DNA of 9,186 nt from Pseudobdellovibrionaceae bacterium (GCA_022843085.1 JALHOI010000091.1:1-9186); one strand, 5' to 3'; positions 1 to 6,972 are shown, numbered from the stretch's first letter. The notes: generated from the letters alone by a model not told the origin. Numbers and translations: made by a program.

Positions 1-67
1 TGGCGAGCAGTACGGACATGATGGATTCATATCCTTTCAGGTCAGGCAATCGGCCTACCAAGCGCAG

Positions 68-110
68 CGAGGTGGGCCAGTTCTTGAAGTTCTAGAACTG
101 GCCCACTTCG
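68..110. repeat. Long inverted repeat over the 3' end of the deaminase gene, possible bidirectional terminator
   Basis: Bases 72-84 (GTGGGCCAGTTCT) are the exact reverse complement of 94-106, with a 9-base loop at 85-93. With one mismatch the stem extends to 68-84 against 94-110. The deaminase stop codon (92-94 on the minus strand) lies at the loop edge, so half of the stem is coding. No run of T follows on either strand, so it is not a textbook intrinsic terminator, but a stem of this length is unlikely by chance. It may end or stabilise transcripts from one or both directions. Confidence 0.7.
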
Positions 111-514
111 ATTCCGACTGATTTCAGAATCGCAATCGAATCCAGCGAACGGTACTCGTTTCGGTAAAACACCTTCTTGACTCCACCGAGGTTGATGAGG
201 CGTTTGGCGCATCCCACGCATGGGAGGTGAGTGACGAAGACATGTTTATCCATGGCGCGGGGCGAATCACAATTTATGACGGCGTTTTCTTCGGAGTGAA
301 GGCACCCGCAATTTCCTGCATCGACCCGGTCGCAGCCGTTCGGTAAGCCCGCGGCGTTTCCATTGTAGCCGACAGCTAAGACCTTTCGGTAGTCTGTCGA
401 AGTAATCACAGTGCCAACTTTAAGGCGCGAGCAACTGGAGCGTTCGGCAAGAGCAAACGCAAGCTCCATATAGATGCTAGCGAAAGAAGGGCGCTCTTTA
501 GAAGAGGGTTCCAT
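92..514 (-). CDS. Deoxycytidylate (dCMP) deaminase family protein
   Basis: 140-residue zinc-dependent deaminase of the cytidine/deoxycytidylate deaminase superfamily. The family deaminates dCMP to dUMP in the cytosol, feeding thymidylate synthesis. The zinc and catalytic motif is H73-S-E75-E-N-A, with E75 as the proton shuttle; the second zinc motif is P98-C99-V-G-C102. The N-terminal stretch with KVGTVIT and VGYNG (residues 32-52) is typical of dCMP deaminases and ComEB-like proteins. The Cys-rich part between them (C61, C69, C71) may bind a structural zinc as in ComEB relatives, but it is shorter than usual. Most relatives have HAE rather than HSE. The ATG at 514 has only a weak AGG very close upstream. 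The gene is divergent from the MFS gene, and its stop lies in an inverted repeat. The class is well supported; the exact substrate (dCMP or a related nucleotide) is inferred from the family. Confidence 0.9.
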   Translation of the reverse strand: MEPSSKERPSFASIYMELAFALAERSSCSRLKVGTVITSTDYRKVLAVGYNGNAAGLPNGCDRVDAGNCGCLHSEENAVINCDSPRAMDKHVFVTHLPCVGCAKRLINLGGVKKVFYRNEYRSLDSIAILKSVGIEVGQF

Positions 515-522
515 AGCCTGAA

Positions 523-551
523 CTTAAAGCTGGCAAGTTACAGTTTGTCAC
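523..551 (-). promoter_or_regulatory. Candidate sigma70-like promoter of the deaminase gene
   Basis: On the minus strand GTGACA (551-546) and TTTAAG (528-523) are 17 bases apart. They match the -35 and -10 consensus at 5 and 4 of 6 positions. The start ATG is only 8 bases beyond the -10 box, so the mRNA would have little or no leader, which fits the lack of a good Shine-Dalgarno. This rests on pattern matching alone. Confidence 0.3.
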
Positions 552-605
552 GTTTTGATTGTGACCGAGAAGAATCGTAGAGCTAAGATTTACGTCGAGG
601 CCTGG

Positions 606-1865
606 TTGAAAGAAGTTACGGCAATTTCTATTGAAGAGACGAAACCGACTATCGCCGGTTTCACGGGATACGAAAAATTCGTCGTGGCCGTACTCGCTTT
701 TTTGCAGTTTACGATCATCCTCGACTTTCTAATAATGGCTCCGCTTGGCGCGATCATGATGCCGGCGCTAGATATCTCGACTGCAAATTTTGGTTTGGTT
801 GTTTCGGTGTACGCATTTAGTGCAGGAGCTGCGGGCCTTTTTGCAGCCGGTTTCGCAGACCGCTACGACCGAAAAACTCTTCTTTTGTTTTTCTATGCTG
901 GCTTCATCATCGGCACCTTGCTTTGCGGCGTCGCTACCTCTTACGAATTTTTGCTCTTTGCCCGCATCGTGACTGGCTTGTTTGGCGGCGTCATCGGCTC
1001 GATCTCGTTTGCAATTACCACCGATCTTTTCCCGATGGAGAAGCGCGGACGAGTCATGGGGCTGATGCAAACAGCGTTCGCGGCAAGTCAGGTTTTGGGG
1101 CTGCCAATCGGACTTTACCTTTCTAATAAATGGAACTGGCACGCGCCTTTTCTAATGATTGTTGCTCTAAGCACGGTCGTCGGTATTTTGATCTTCGTCT
1201 ACTTGCGGCCGATTAACTCGCACCTCATGACCAAATCAGAACGTAGTCCACTTAGGCATCTTCTGATGACTTTAGGAAACGGGCGTTACGCATTTGCCTT
1301 CTGCGCAACGGCACTCTTATCGATCGGCGGATTTATGCTGATGCCATTTGGCAGCGCCTTCACCGTTCACAATCTGCAGATTTCGGTCGAGAAATTGCCA
1401 TTAATTTACGGCATCACGGGTCTTTGTTCAATTGCAATTGGGCCGCTCGTTGGGCGCGCTTCTGACTCGTTTGGAAACTTTCCGGTTTTCATATTTGGTT
1501 CGATTCTCACAATCATCATGGTCGTCTACTACACCAACATGGGGCCTTCCAGCCTGGTACTGACCATCGTAGTCAACGCTGTCATGTTTGTCGGAATTTT
1601 TTCGCGGATGATTCCATCGCAGGCACTCATGTCAGGGATACCAGACTCGACAAGTCGTGGTGCCTTTATGTCTGTGTGCTCGTCGCTTCAACAAATTGCA
1701 GGGGGCTTGGCGTCAATTGTTGCCGGTGCAATTGTCGTTCAAACCTCAGATGGCGTGCTTCGGCACTTCGATACACTAGGATACATCATGGTGGGCACAA
1801 CTTTAGTGAGCCTCACCTTGATGTTTTATATCGACCGCGCATCTTCGAGGAGACCTCAGCTGTGA
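606..1865 (+). CDS. MFS transporter, DHA1-like efflux permease
   Basis: Twelve-helix major facilitator in the inner membrane, probably a proton-driven exporter of a small molecule or drug; the substrate cannot be read from sequence. MFS motif A (GFADRYDRK) lies between helices 2 and 3, and a weaker copy (GRASDSFGN) opens the corresponding loop of the second half. LDFLIMAPLG in helix 1 is typical of DHA1/AraJ-like members. No ATG precedes helix 1. I chose TTG at 606 because GAGG (597-600) lies 5 bases upstream. The frame stays open to GTG 561 and TTG 555, neither with a visible ribosome site, which would add 15-17 charged residues. The 3' end overlaps the lipoprotein start by 4 bases (GTGA), so the two are probably co-translated. 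With the 606 start the protein has 419 residues. Confidence 0.88.
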   Translation: MKEVTAISIEETKPTIAGFTGYEKFVVAVLAFLQFTIILDFLIMAPLGAIMMPALDISTANFGLVVSVYAFSAGAAGLFAAGFADRYDRKTLLLFFYAGFIIGTLLCGVATSYEFLLFARIVTGLFGGVIGSISFAITTDLFPMEKRGRVMGLMQTAFAASQVLGLPIGLYLSNKWNWHAPFLMIVALSTVVGILIFVYLRPINSHLMTKSERSPLRHLLMTLGNGRYAFAFCATALLSIGGFMLMPFGSAFTVHNLQISVEKLPLIYGITGLCSIAIGPLVGRASDSFGNFPVFIFGSILTIIMVVYYTNMGPSSLVLTIVVNAVMFVGIFSRMIPSQALMSGIPDSTSRGAFMSVCSSLQQIAGGLASIVAGAIVVQTSDGVLRHFDTLGYIMVGTTLVSLTLMFYIDRASSRRPQL

Positions 1866-2434
1866 AGATTTACACCTCTTTGCTTCTGTCTTGTGCGGCC
1901 GTCGTCGGCTGTGCGTCTCACGAGAAGACCAGCGCACCACCACAAGGTGACCCAGGCGTTTTGATTCACGCGCCTAGACCTGGTGTCGACCTCGAACCCA
2001 TTGATGCTCCAATAGATTATCTTGGCTTACGCCGATTTCTCGGACTTGAGCGCACGCGCGATGATGTGGGATACGTCGAAAAGTCATTCGAGACTTGCAA
2101 GGTTGGCTACGGCTACTCGACGTCGAGGAATTGCCAACGCGCAGTCTTCGTCACAATTCAATTTCAGATACTTTGCCGAGACTCTGAAGGAACCGTTTCG
2201 CAGGCGATTTCACGAAGCGAAATGCGCCCTTTGAGCGGGCGGACGCTTCGTTGGCAGCTTAAGAAATCCCGTGGGTCTATGGAATTGGATGGTGAGGGGT
2301 TTGGTCGTCTCGATGCGATTGTCGCGGCCTCGCATCGGCTCGAGCGGCTTAAGATTTCGGTGGACAACGACTTTGTCTATGTCCGGGCCGGTGAACTGAG
2401 GCGTCTCGTTACTCCACGAAACTGGTGCAACTAG
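1862..2434 (+). CDS. Putative lipoprotein with four conserved-looking cysteines, function unknown
   Basis: 190 residues, starting at GTG 1862 behind a good Shine-Dalgarno (GAGGAG, 1847-1852, 9 bases away). The open frame extends back into the MFS gene, but this is the start with a ribosome site and a signal peptide. The N-terminus is a lipoprotein signal: MK, a hydrophobic stretch, then lipobox V14-V-G-C17. The residues after the lipid-bearing Cys are Ala-Ser, not Asp, which in enterobacterial rules favours the outer membrane. A Pro-rich linker (about 24-50) leads to a domain with C79, C91, C105 and C189, enough for two disulfides, fitting a periplasmic location. I do not recognise the domain. 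Coupling by a 4-base overlap to the MFS exporter suggests a shared task, for example at the envelope end of the efflux route, but that is inference. Confidence 0.8.
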   Translation: MKIYTSLLLSCAAVVGCASHEKTSAPPQGDPGVLIHAPRPGVDLEPIDAPIDYLGLRRFLGLERTRDDVGYVEKSFETCKVGYGYSTSRNCQRAVFVTIQFQILCRDSEGTVSQAISRSEMRPLSGRTLRWQLKKSRGSMELDGEGFGRLDAIVAASHRLERLKISVDNDFVYVRAGELRRLVTPRNWCN

Positions 2435-2449
2435 GCGTTTACGACGCTT
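2433..2449 (+). terminator. Weak hairpin just after the lipoprotein stop
   Basis: AGGCGT (2433-2438) and ACGCTT (2444-2449) can form a 6-bp stem with one G-U pair around a 5-base loop, beginning inside the stop codon. It is followed by AAAATAGG rather than a T run, so an intrinsic terminator is doubtful. Confidence 0.2.
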
Positions 2450-2467
2450 AAAATAGGTAGTTTCTTG

Positions 2468-2497
2468 TTGAGCAAAATCTGACTTCAAGTCTAGATT
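2468..2497 (+). promoter_or_regulatory. Candidate promoter of the permease gene, near-leaderless
   Basis: TTGAGC (2468-2473) and TAGATT (2492-2497) are 18 bases apart, each matching the sigma70 consensus at 4 of 6 positions. The permease ATG (2502) begins only 4 bases after the -10 box. No Shine-Dalgarno is visible before that ATG, so a leaderless or very short-leader mRNA is possible. Support is pattern only. Confidence 0.3.
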
Positions 2498-2501
2498 CCG
2501 T

Positions 2502-3620
2502 ATGGAAAAAAATGACCGCAGTCAGTTGATCGTCCCGCTGTGGATTCTCTCGATGTTGGCCATCGGCCTTCTCATGCACACAGCAGCTGGTATTTTTCTG
2601 TGGATTACGGCTTCGTTTTTTCTTTTTGCTCTTTTAGATCCTTGGTTTCTAAAACTTCGCAAACGTAAGTTTCCGTCTCTCATTGCAGCACTGCTTCTCG
2701 TGTTACTGGCTGTTGCAGTTTGCTCGTTGATCGTTTTTTTGTTGTTCCGATTTTCGTCTAACATCTTTGAAGAACTCGAAGACACGAAGCGCGTACTGCT
2801 GGGCTACTACGATCGGTTTTCTGCAAACTTCAATGAGTTGGTCGGAAGTTTCTCACACCCCTTAGCTGAAACTCAGGGGACAGGATCTAGTGCTCCGAAG
2901 CCTATTCCAAAAGTTGAAATGGTCGAAAGCTCACCATTTGGCGGAGAACTGGGCCTGACTCTTGTTCAGGGACTTGGCAGCGCGCTCACAGTTTTAACGT
3001 TTGCGTTTCTCTGGCCGATTCTGACGTTCTTTTTTATCGTCGAACGAAATACTTTGGCGAAAGTCATCAGCAGGGCATTCGTCGATCCGAAACGATCACA
3101 CCAAATTTGGGTGAAGATCGTGGCTGCGACGCGTGCTTTTTTTCTCGGTAACCTCATTCTTGCCGTCGTCAGTTATCCGATCTTCCTCATGCTATTTTTT
3201 CTGTTTGGCGTGAAGTCACCGTTCACGCATGCAGCACTCGCGAGTGTCTTTAACATCGTTCCTTTTCTGGGTTCGGTATTGGCGGGCTTTTTACCCTCGC
3301 TTGCACTTCTGTCGCAGACCGAAAATCTTGGAGTGACAATCGGATTGTATGGCTGCTGCGTTGGCGTTCATTTCATCATCGCAAATTTTGTTACTCCGAA
3401 AGTCTTGGGTTCAAGTGTCGACATCAATGCGACGACGTCAACAATCGCCTTAATCATATGGGGCGAAATGTGGGGTGGACTTGGTCTACTCATGGCCATT
3501 CCGTTAACGGCTGTAATTAAAATTCTGCTCGAGAACTCGGGCTACCCCTGGCCGCAGTGGTTCGCTTCGTTGATGAGTGAAAGAGTCGTCGATAAAGTTC
3601 TTAACGGCGAAACTGCATAG
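2502..3620 (+). CDS. AI-2E/PerM (UPF0118, YdiK-like) family permease
   Basis: 372-residue polytopic inner-membrane protein of the family that includes TqsA, PerM and YdiK. Members have been linked to export of autoinducer-2 or small ions; the substrate here is unknown. The arrangement fits: two or three N-terminal helices (about 10-45 and 58-83), a soluble segment rich in charge, Ser and Pro (about 88-150), then the conserved C-terminal helices. Signature parts are FNIVPFLGS (250-258), ANFVTPKVLGSSVDIN (294-309) and the WGEMWGGLGLLMAIPL stretch (320-335), all typical of the family core. The ATG at 2502 has no Shine-Dalgarno; a promoter-like pair lies directly before it. It is 67 bases downstream of the lipoprotein gene on the same strand, so it could also be read through from the MFS transcript. 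Family assignment is firm. Confidence 0.9.
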   Translation: MEKNDRSQLIVPLWILSMLAIGLLMHTAAGIFLWITASFFLFALLDPWFLKLRKRKFPSLIAALLLVLLAVAVCSLIVFLLFRFSSNIFEELEDTKRVLLGYYDRFSANFNELVGSFSHPLAETQGTGSSAPKPIPKVEMVESSPFGGELGLTLVQGLGSALTVLTFAFLWPILTFFFIVERNTLAKVISRAFVDPKRSHQIWVKIVAATRAFFLGNLILAVVSYPIFLMLFFLFGVKSPFTHAALASVFNIVPFLGSVLAGFLPSLALLSQTENLGVTIGLYGCCVGVHFIIANFVTPKVLGSSVDINATTSTIALIIWGEMWGGLGLLMAIPLTAVIKILLENSGYPWPQWFASLMSERVVDKVLNGETA

Positions 3621-3640
3621 CTAAGAACAATGATAAAGTA

Positions 3641-3681
3641 CGCCCCGTTTGGCCACTCACTGTGGGAGTTTCGCCCCGTTT
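3641..3681 (+). repeat. Direct repeat CGCCCCGTTT, 31 bp period
   Basis: CGCCCCGTTT occurs at 3641-3650 and again at 3672-3681, starts 31 bp apart (about three helical turns), in the 167-base gap between the permease gene and the next gene. Between them CCAC (3653-3656) and GTGG could form only a 4-bp hairpin. The spacing would suit a regulator binding two sites on one face of the DNA, but a 10-base repeat is also expected by chance in a window this size. No convincing -35/-10 pair is seen in this gap. Confidence 0.3.
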
Positions 3682-3787
3682 CGTCATGTGATCGCTTCGG
3701 TCGTTGAATTTGCGGGGGCCAGTCAGTGTCCCGTTACTTGCTAGACTCTTCTTCGTCTCAATTGCTTATTCATTGAACGGAGTCCAA

Positions 3788-4630
3788 ATGAATTCTAGTT
3801 TTGCAACTGAACCTGAAAACACGCGATCTTACGCGCAGATTCATCGACATCTCATCTGTTGGAAATCGACCCTCGCCGGTTTTGCAATTTCGCTTATGAC
3901 GTTTTCCGGTCTTGTCGCGCTTGCAATTGCATTTGGCGGGATCGGCCTGTCAGACGGCGCGACCGCCGAAAATGCAGGACTCTTCGCGGCGATCTCGCTG
4001 CTTGTGTCGATTGTCGTCGCAGTCTTTGTGGGCAGTTATTTCTCAGTTCGTGTGGCACGGTTTAAAGTTGACATGGTTGGCAGCGCACAGGGACTCGTTC
4101 TTGCGGCTCTGGTTTGCGTGTTCATGGTGTGGGGATCATTCGCCGCTGTTGGCCTCGTCGGGAAAGCTGCAGCTCAGTTCACCGGCGCGGCCGCCGTCGC
4201 AGCAATATCAAGTGCGAACGCCAATATTGACAGCGCGGCTTTTGAGAATATGGCAGAAGATGCTCTGGGGTCGACTCAGCTGAAAAGTGAACCGGCTGTT
4301 GTGGTGCGTGGACTGTCATCTCGGCTTATGCGCGGCGATCAAGAAGGTGCAAAAAATTACCTTGCGGCCCAAGCGGGCCTTACGCCTGAAGAGGCGACAG
4401 CACGAGTCGCGCTTGTAAAACAAAAAGTCGACGAGACGATGTTGAAGACGCGAGAGGCGGTAGCTACAGCTATGAAAACGGCCGGCTGGAGCGTCTTTCT
4501 GCTTGTGATTTTGTCTGGCATGTCTGCCGTCGTCGGTGGGCTACTCGCCACCATAGCAAACACTCGACACACGCTGGATGCCGTGAGTGCTGCGACCCAA
4601 TATTCTCAACGAGAAAAGGTAATCGTATGA
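3788..4630 (+). CDS. Four-helix membrane protein, PhnA-like/TIGR04086-like type, function unknown
   Basis: 280 residues from ATG 3788, chosen because CGGAG (3778-3782) lies 5 bases upstream. An in-frame TTG at 3704 would add 28 residues but has no ribosome site. Predicted helices are about 27-54, 63-90, 99-126 and 232-258. Between helices 3 and 4 lies a long soluble, Ala-rich segment (about 127-230) with helical charged stretches such as LTPEEATARVALVKQKVDE. The short charged C-terminus ends REKVIV. The plan resembles proteins often labelled PhnA-like or TIGR04086 membrane proteins, which have no proven role; the PhnA label itself is not supported here. The stop overlaps the next ORF by 4 bases (ATGA), so the two are almost certainly made together and may form one membrane assembly. 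Confidence 0.8.
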   Translation: MNSSFATEPENTRSYAQIHRHLICWKSTLAGFAISLMTFSGLVALAIAFGGIGLSDGATAENAGLFAAISLLVSIVVAVFVGSYFSVRVARFKVDMVGSAQGLVLAALVCVFMVWGSFAAVGLVGKAAAQFTGAAAVAAISSANANIDSAAFENMAEDALGSTQLKSEPAVVVRGLSSRLMRGDQEGAKNYLAAQAGLTPEEATARVALVKQKVDETMLKTREAVATAMKTAGWSVFLLVILSGMSAVVGGLLATIANTRHTLDAVSAATQYSQREKVIV

Positions 4631-4746
4631 ATTCGGTAGAAGTTGTCAAAAATGAGCGCGGCGCGGTTGGTTGGATTTTACTTTGGGCGGTGGGAATTCC
4701 GATCCCGCTGCTGTTAATCTTATTTTTACTTCGAGGCGGAACATAA
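4627..4746 (+). CDS. Small single-helix membrane protein (39 aa)
   Basis: ATG 4627 overlaps the preceding stop (ATGA), and AAGG (4616-4619) lies 7 bases upstream, so translational coupling is likely. The 39-residue product has a charged N-terminus (MNSVEVVKNERG), one hydrophobic helix (about 15-36) containing the distinctive GIPIPLLLILFLLRGGT, and a C-terminal Arg-Gly-Gly-Thr. From memory, small proteins ending in a GIPIP...LFLLRG(C/G)T tail recur in proteobacteria as hypothetical genes, so this is probably a real conserved family and not a chance ORF. Its role is unknown. The neighbour suggests it is a partner or stabilising subunit of the four-helix protein. Confidence 0.75.
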   Translation: MNSVEVVKNERGAVGWILLWAVGIPIPLLLILFLLRGGT

Positions 4747-4766
4747 TCCGCGCAATCTTAAGCCCT

Positions 4767-4795
4767 TTGAGTCGACTATGTTTCAGGGTTAATCT
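4767..4795 (+). promoter_or_regulatory. Candidate promoter of the metallophosphoesterase gene, near-leaderless
   Basis: TTGAGT (4767-4772) and TAATCT (4790-4795) are 17 bases apart. The -35 matches at 4 of 6 positions and the -10 at only 3, but it fits the TANNNT form. The ATG at 4803 follows 7 bases later, so transcription would begin at about the start codon. No Shine-Dalgarno is placed usefully before it. Weak support. Confidence 0.25.
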
Positions 4796-4802
4796 TTAGA
4801 GC

Positions 4803-5939
4803 ATGAGTCGACTTTTCGTGTTTCTTGGCCTCGTTTCGACGCTGCTAGCAGTTTGCGGCGCTTACATCGGTCACCGTTTGATCGCGAGTTCGGCGACCCT
4901 GGCAGCTCACTCCTTCGCCGTTTGGACCTTCCTTGCTCTCTTTCTGATTGCTGTTTTGGTAGGCCCAATTCTATCTCGAATCTTGCCCTCAAACTTGCGC
5001 GGTCGCGGGTATCCAATTCGTTGGGCTTTCAATATGACGATGGGAATTTTCTTTGCGCTGCTCTTCTACACGGTCCTCATCGACGCAGTTGGCCTCTTGC
5101 TTGGCCTCTTCCTAGAAATTGATTCGAAATCATCGGTTTTGGTTCTGGCAATCCTTACCGGTGTGACGATTCTGATTGGTGCACTGCAAGCTTTGGCACC
5201 GCGAATTTATCGCGTTGATGTGCCACTAGAGAATCTTCCTCGCGAATTCGATGGATTTACGATCGCACAGATTTCGGATCTTCATATCGGCGAGATGATT
5301 GGCGGCGAGTACGTTCGGGCAGTGGTTGAGAAAACGAACTCATTGAAGGCTAATTTAATCGCGTTGACGGGAGATATCATCGACGGTGCACCCGATTTGG
5401 TCGGTCCCGTGAGCGGTGAGCTGGGTCGCTTGCGCGCAGCCGACGGGGTGTTTTACGTGACTGGCAACCATGAGTACTATTGGGGAATTGAGAACGCCGT
5501 AAGTGCAATTCGAAAAACCGGCATAAAAGTTCTTCTCAATGAACATATTCTTATCGCTCGCGGTGGCGAATTTATAGCAATCGCAGGAGTTACAGATATT
5601 TCTGCTGGCCGTGGGGTCGCTGGACACACGTCGGACCCCGAAAAATCTGTCAGAGGTCTTGCGAAGAACATTTTTAAAATTTTGCTCGCCCACCAACCCG
5701 CAAGCTTTCGGGAAGCACTCCGGGCTGGCTTTCAACTGCAGCTTTCAGGGCACACACATGGGGGACAATTCTTTCCATGGAGTCTGGTTGTGCGACTTTT
5801 TCAACGATACAATAGCGGACTTGTTCGGCACGATGATCTTTGGATTTACGTCAATCGCGGGACGGCGACGTGGGGTCCACGACTTCGGTTTTTGATTCCT
5901 CCGGAAATCACTTTGCTGACGCTTCGCCGTGGGCCCTAA
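4803..5939 (+). CDS. Membrane-anchored metallophosphoesterase, YkuE/YaeI-like
   Basis: 378 residues. The N-terminal third is a membrane anchor with about four helices (3-28, 38-60, 76-103, 111-133). A calcineurin-like phosphoesterase domain follows from about 137. All metal-site motifs are present: D159-x-H161, G190-D191, G221-N222-H223-E224, H297 (LLAHQP) and G316-H317-T-H319-GGQ, so it should be an active two-metal enzyme. Relatives include YkuE, YaeI and Chlamydia LpxG, which hydrolyse phosphodiesters; some act on lipid A precursors. Whether this one acts on a lipid or nucleotide is unknown, but the anchor favours a substrate at the membrane. It follows the 39-residue gene by 56 bases, in the same direction. 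Its stop (TAA 5937-5939) overlaps the stop of the convergent regulator gene. No clear Shine-Dalgarno precedes the ATG. Confidence 0.92.
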   Translation: MSRLFVFLGLVSTLLAVCGAYIGHRLIASSATLAAHSFAVWTFLALFLIAVLVGPILSRILPSNLRGRGYPIRWAFNMTMGIFFALLFYTVLIDAVGLLLGLFLEIDSKSSVLVLAILTGVTILIGALQALAPRIYRVDVPLENLPREFDGFTIAQISDLHIGEMIGGEYVRAVVEKTNSLKANLIALTGDIIDGAPDLVGPVSGELGRLRAADGVFYVTGNHEYYWGIENAVSAIRKTGIKVLLNEHILIARGGEFIAIAGVTDISAGRGVAGHTSDPEKSVRGLAKNIFKILLAHQPASFREALRAGFQLQLSGHTHGGQFFPWSLVVRLFQRYNSGLVRHDDLWIYVNRGTATWGPRLRFLIPPEITLLTLRRGP

Positions 5940-6754
5940 ATATTCTTTATTTCTCCCAACATGTTTTCAAGAATTTCAAGGTGCGAGCTGTCGTTCGCTA
6001 AAATCGTGTGACCTGTGACGATGACCATTGTCATGAGCTCTTCAATTGGTTTCGTCTTTTTTTCGAAATCTGCACGGCGGTCGAATTCGATCCGCGCGCG
6101 CTCCATATCGGAGATGTAACGATCGAACGAAGACCGCGTCACTTTTGTAGAATCAATTCCCCACGTCACGTGCGGGCGGTCTTTCGAGTCGACACCTTGA
6201 CGTTTTAAGGTCAGCCCTGCTTGTGCGACTTCGGTGAAGAAGCGGGCCGTACTTGATATGACCGACTCGAAGTAGAGTCGGCCAAGGGGCCCATCGCCAA
6301 ATTTTGGTACATTTTTGAAAGCAGGTTTTACTTTCTGTTTGCCCGAAACACGAATCAGTTCGTGTTTCTCAAGCGCAAGAAGGTACTTGTCTGTTGAGCG
6401 TATTGATAGGCCGTACTTCACTGCGATCTGTTTTGGTGTTTCGCCTGAAAACAGTTTGATGAGGTAACCCAGATAAGCCGGGTTCTTTGCAAGAAAAGCT
6501 TCTTGTTCGACCGTGAAACTATCCTCAATTTGAGTCGTTTCTTTTGTGAGTTCGTGCAGTTCAGACAAGTCGATGTTTAAGAGGTCACAAAGTTCGAGCA
6601 ACCGACTTAGAGTCAGCTCTTCAGGGCCCAGAAATCGCTTAACCGTCGGAATAGAACACTCAAGGTGTTCGGCGACAGCTTCGTAAGTGAAACCGCGTTT
6701 CTTCAACAGTGTCTTCAGTACCTGTTTAATTTTTAACGATTTGAAATCGTTCAT
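5936..6754 (-). CDS. XRE-type helix-turn-helix transcriptional regulator with second winged-helix-like domain
   Basis: 272 residues from ATG 6754, with GGGA 8 bases upstream; the frame stays open 25 codons further, but that part overlaps the 59-residue gene and lacks protein character. Residues 6-66 form an XRE/Cro-like DNA-binding domain: the helix-turn-helix is about FTYEAVAEHL-ECSIPTVKRFL (22-42), and the LSRLLELCDLLNIDLSEL part (49-66) is typical of XRE proteins. A second likely winged helix spans about 82-145 (ETPKQIAVKYGLSIRSTDKYL). The C-terminal part (150-272) is mostly helical and not recognised; it may bind a ligand or form dimers. It probably acts in the cytosol as a repressor or activator. 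Its own promoter region upstream holds paired palindromes, which makes autoregulation likely. Its TAG overlaps the convergent phosphoesterase stop. Confidence 0.85.
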   Translation of the reverse strand: MNDFKSLKIKQVLKTLLKKRGFTYEAVAEHLECSIPTVKRFLGPEELTLSRLLELCDLLNIDLSELHELTKETTQIEDSFTVEQEAFLAKNPAYLGYLIKLFSGETPKQIAVKYGLSIRSTDKYLLALEKHELIRVSGKQKVKPAFKNVPKFGDGPLGRLYFESVISSTARFFTEVAQAGLTLKRQGVDSKDRPHVTWGIDSTKVTRSSFDRYISDMERARIEFDRRADFEKKTKPIEELMTMVIVTGHTILANDSSHLEILENMLGEIKNI

Positions 6755-6905
6755 TTCGATATTCCCATGTGCGCATCTGCGCTGTTCGCGCACTCGCGTG
6801 CAGGTCTCGTTCGAACTCGAACCGAGCAACCTGGTCTTCGGCGTCGAAGAGGTTCGATAGAAAGGCCACGATTCGTTTGATTGGTTCGGTCTTCATGAAT
6901 TTCAC
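6726..6905 (-). CDS. Small hydrophilic protein (59 aa) overlapping the regulator gene, function unknown
   Basis: Starts at GTG 6905 with an excellent Shine-Dalgarno (GAGGAG, 6917-6912 on the minus strand, 6 bases away) and ends at TAA 6726. A second in-frame start, ATG 6896, lies three codons on. An in-frame TGA upstream of the GTG rules out a longer form. The product begins MKFMKTEPIKRIVAFL, continues with an acidic, helical stretch (SNLFDAEDQVARFEFERDL) and ends in QIVKN; it is rich in charged residues and has no membrane segment. The last 29 bases overlap the start of the regulator gene in another frame, so the regulator is probably translated by coupling to it. I do not recognise the family. 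It could be a cofactor or antagonist of the regulator, or a small leader protein. Belief that it is real rests on the ribosome site, the start choice and the overlap. Confidence 0.6.
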   Translation of the reverse strand: MKFMKTEPIKRIVAFLSNLFDAEDQVARFEFERDLHASARTAQMRTWEYRNERFQIVKN

Positions 6906-6972
6906 TCTTGGCTCCTCGGCTGGTGAACATCACAAATGCCCGAGCTGGGACCGTGCTACAAGTCGCTTTCCG

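Noticed and set aside
1..121. Several frames stay open at the left edge: plus-strand 3-95, plus-strand 2-121, and a minus-strand frame continuing after the deaminase stop.
   Set aside because: All are short, cut by the edge or lacking a ribosome site, and composition does not favour one. None can be called a gene from this window.
1704..1725. A sigma54-like TGGC...TTGC pair inside the MFS gene.
   Set aside because: The spacing between the GG and GC elements is one base too long, and it lies within coding sequence.
1676..1861. Upstream extension of the lipoprotein frame into the MFS gene.
   Set aside because: The overlap with the MFS coding sequence is long, and the GTG at 1862 has both the ribosome site and the signal peptide.
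3630..3707. A 25-codon plus-strand frame after the permease gene.
   Set aside because: No ribosome site, and it is made of the repeated CGCCCCGTTT stretch.
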